Assembly (NCBI GenBank): GCA_017532485.1
Contig: JAFXJE010000054.1
Span: 1 to 15,142, forward strand
Reading direction: 5' to 3'
DNA length: 15,142 nucleotides
DNA from: Peptococcaceae bacterium
GTDB lineage: Bacteria > Bacillota > Peptococcia > Peptococcales > Peptococcaceae
Positions 14,643 through 15,142 of the stretch are shown here, in pieces (position 1 is the stretch's first letter; every line of letters starts with the position of its first letter). A program made the position numbers and the translations under genes. Below the pieces are notes generated by a model. The model saw only the letters and a program-made list of their open reading frames with translations, had not been told where the DNA came from and ran no database searches.

Positions 14643-14647
14643 CCTCC
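14643..14647 (-). promoter_or_regulatory. Ribosome binding site deciding the ligA start
   Basis: GGAGG on the minus strand, eight bases before the ATG at 14634. It sits within the first codons of the longest frame (TTG at 14649), so that earlier start is unlikely. Confidence 0.8.
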
Positions 14648-14655
14648 AATATTTT

Positions 14656-15142
14656 TTAATTTTCTACTTTTTCTATCGGTGCATACTGCACAATTAAATC
14701 TTTTATCCCTTTATCAGGAAATGCTACTTTTATTTCTTGCTCAATACCACTGCCCTCAACTGCTACAACCACACCGTCGCCCCACTTTTTATGACGCACA
14801 GTATCTCCCAGTTGGTAATCACCACTGGCAGCACTTGTAGTTTCTGCATTTTTGGCTGCAGCTGTACCTGTGCCAGCCATAAATTCCTGAAAAGACAAAC
14901 CACGATTTTTTTCCAAAGTATTGCTGTTTTGTTTTACTCTACCGTTACCTTGCAATTCCTCAAGTAATTCAGCTGGAATTTCGTTAATAAAACGCGAAGC
15001 TCGATTATAATTACTTTTCCCATAAAGCATCCGTTCATTCGCTCTAGTTAAAAAGACTTTTTCCTTTGCTCTGGTCAATGCCACATAGCAAAGACGTCTT
15101 TCCTCTTCCATTTCACTTTCTTCCAAAGACTGCAAAGCACGA
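14656..15142 (-). CDS. pcrA: 3' part of DNA helicase PcrA/UvrD (partial, runs off the right edge)
   Basis: The C-terminal end of a superfamily 1 3'-to-5' DNA helicase used in repair and plasmid replication. The open frame continues through the window edge; the residues just before the first internal TTG read RA, as in the RAL of this family. EEERRLCYVALTRAKEKVFLT is helicase motif VI. A low-complexity linker rich in Ala, Thr and Asn follows. The final module, GDTVRHKKWGDGVVVAVEG to VQYAPIEKV, is the C-terminal Tudor-like domain that in PcrA contacts RNA polymerase. Only about 161 residues are present; the ATPase motifs lie outside. The stop is 21 bases before the ligA ATG. Confidence 0.94.
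   Translation of the reverse strand, partial: RALQSLEESEMEEERRLCYVALTRAKEKVFLTRANERMLYGKSNYNRASRFINEIPAELLEELQGNGRVKQNSNTLEKNRGLSFQEFMAGTGTAAAKNAETTSAASGDYQLGDTVRHKKWGDGVVVAVEGSGIEQEIKVAFPDKGIKDLIVQYAPIEKVEN

Noticed and set aside
1..15142. Mobile elements, CRISPR arrays, tRNA or rRNA genes, toxin-antitoxin or defence genes
   Set aside because: I looked for transposase motifs, regularly spaced direct repeats, cloverleaf/CCA patterns and small paired genes and found none. All intergenic gaps are under 200 bases and are explained by promoters, terminators and short repeats.

Overview
The window is chromosomal housekeeping DNA from an AT-rich Gram-positive-type bacterium (Firmicutes/Bacillota sensu lato). 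The evidence is the consensus AAGGAGG ribosome binding sites, frequent GTG starts, an RNase J, a GatCAB amidotransferase, NAD-dependent ligase next to PcrA, and an asd-dapA-rnj order like that of Bacillus. A Negativicutes origin is possible, but this is only an impression; I cannot name a genus. Every supported gene lies on the minus strand, so transcription runs from high to low coordinates.

In transcription order, the first block is the 3' part of pcrA, then ligA, gatC, gatA, gatB and a small DUF1294 membrane protein. Gaps here are 2 to 33 bases, which looks like one operon joining DNA repair/replication to tRNA amidation. No terminator is visible after DUF1294. A good promoter overlapping a palindrome then precedes dapB-asd-dapA, three enzymes of the diaminopimelate/lysine branch. 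That block ends in a clear intrinsic terminator at 6202-6232.

The next units are single genes: rnj (ribonuclease J) with its own TATAAT promoter and terminator, recQ ending in a 23-bp perfect hairpin, and a cytoplasmic alkaline-phosphatase-superfamily phosphodiesterase with a strong promoter and a structured leader. At the left edge only the first 13 codons of another minus-strand gene are present; they look like the start of a signal peptide or membrane anchor.

Several gene starts must be trimmed from the longest open frame because a ribosome binding site lies inside it: ligA, dapA, recQ, probably the phosphodiesterase, and possibly rnj, where the site leads to an ATT codon. The most notable points are the unusual rnj start region, a RecQ whose winged-helix domain appears to be missing, the DapA residues that predict lysine insensitivity, and several hairpins and palindromes at gene boundaries. 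I found no mobile element, CRISPR array, RNA gene or clearly novel multi-gene system; this is mainly ordinary core genome.
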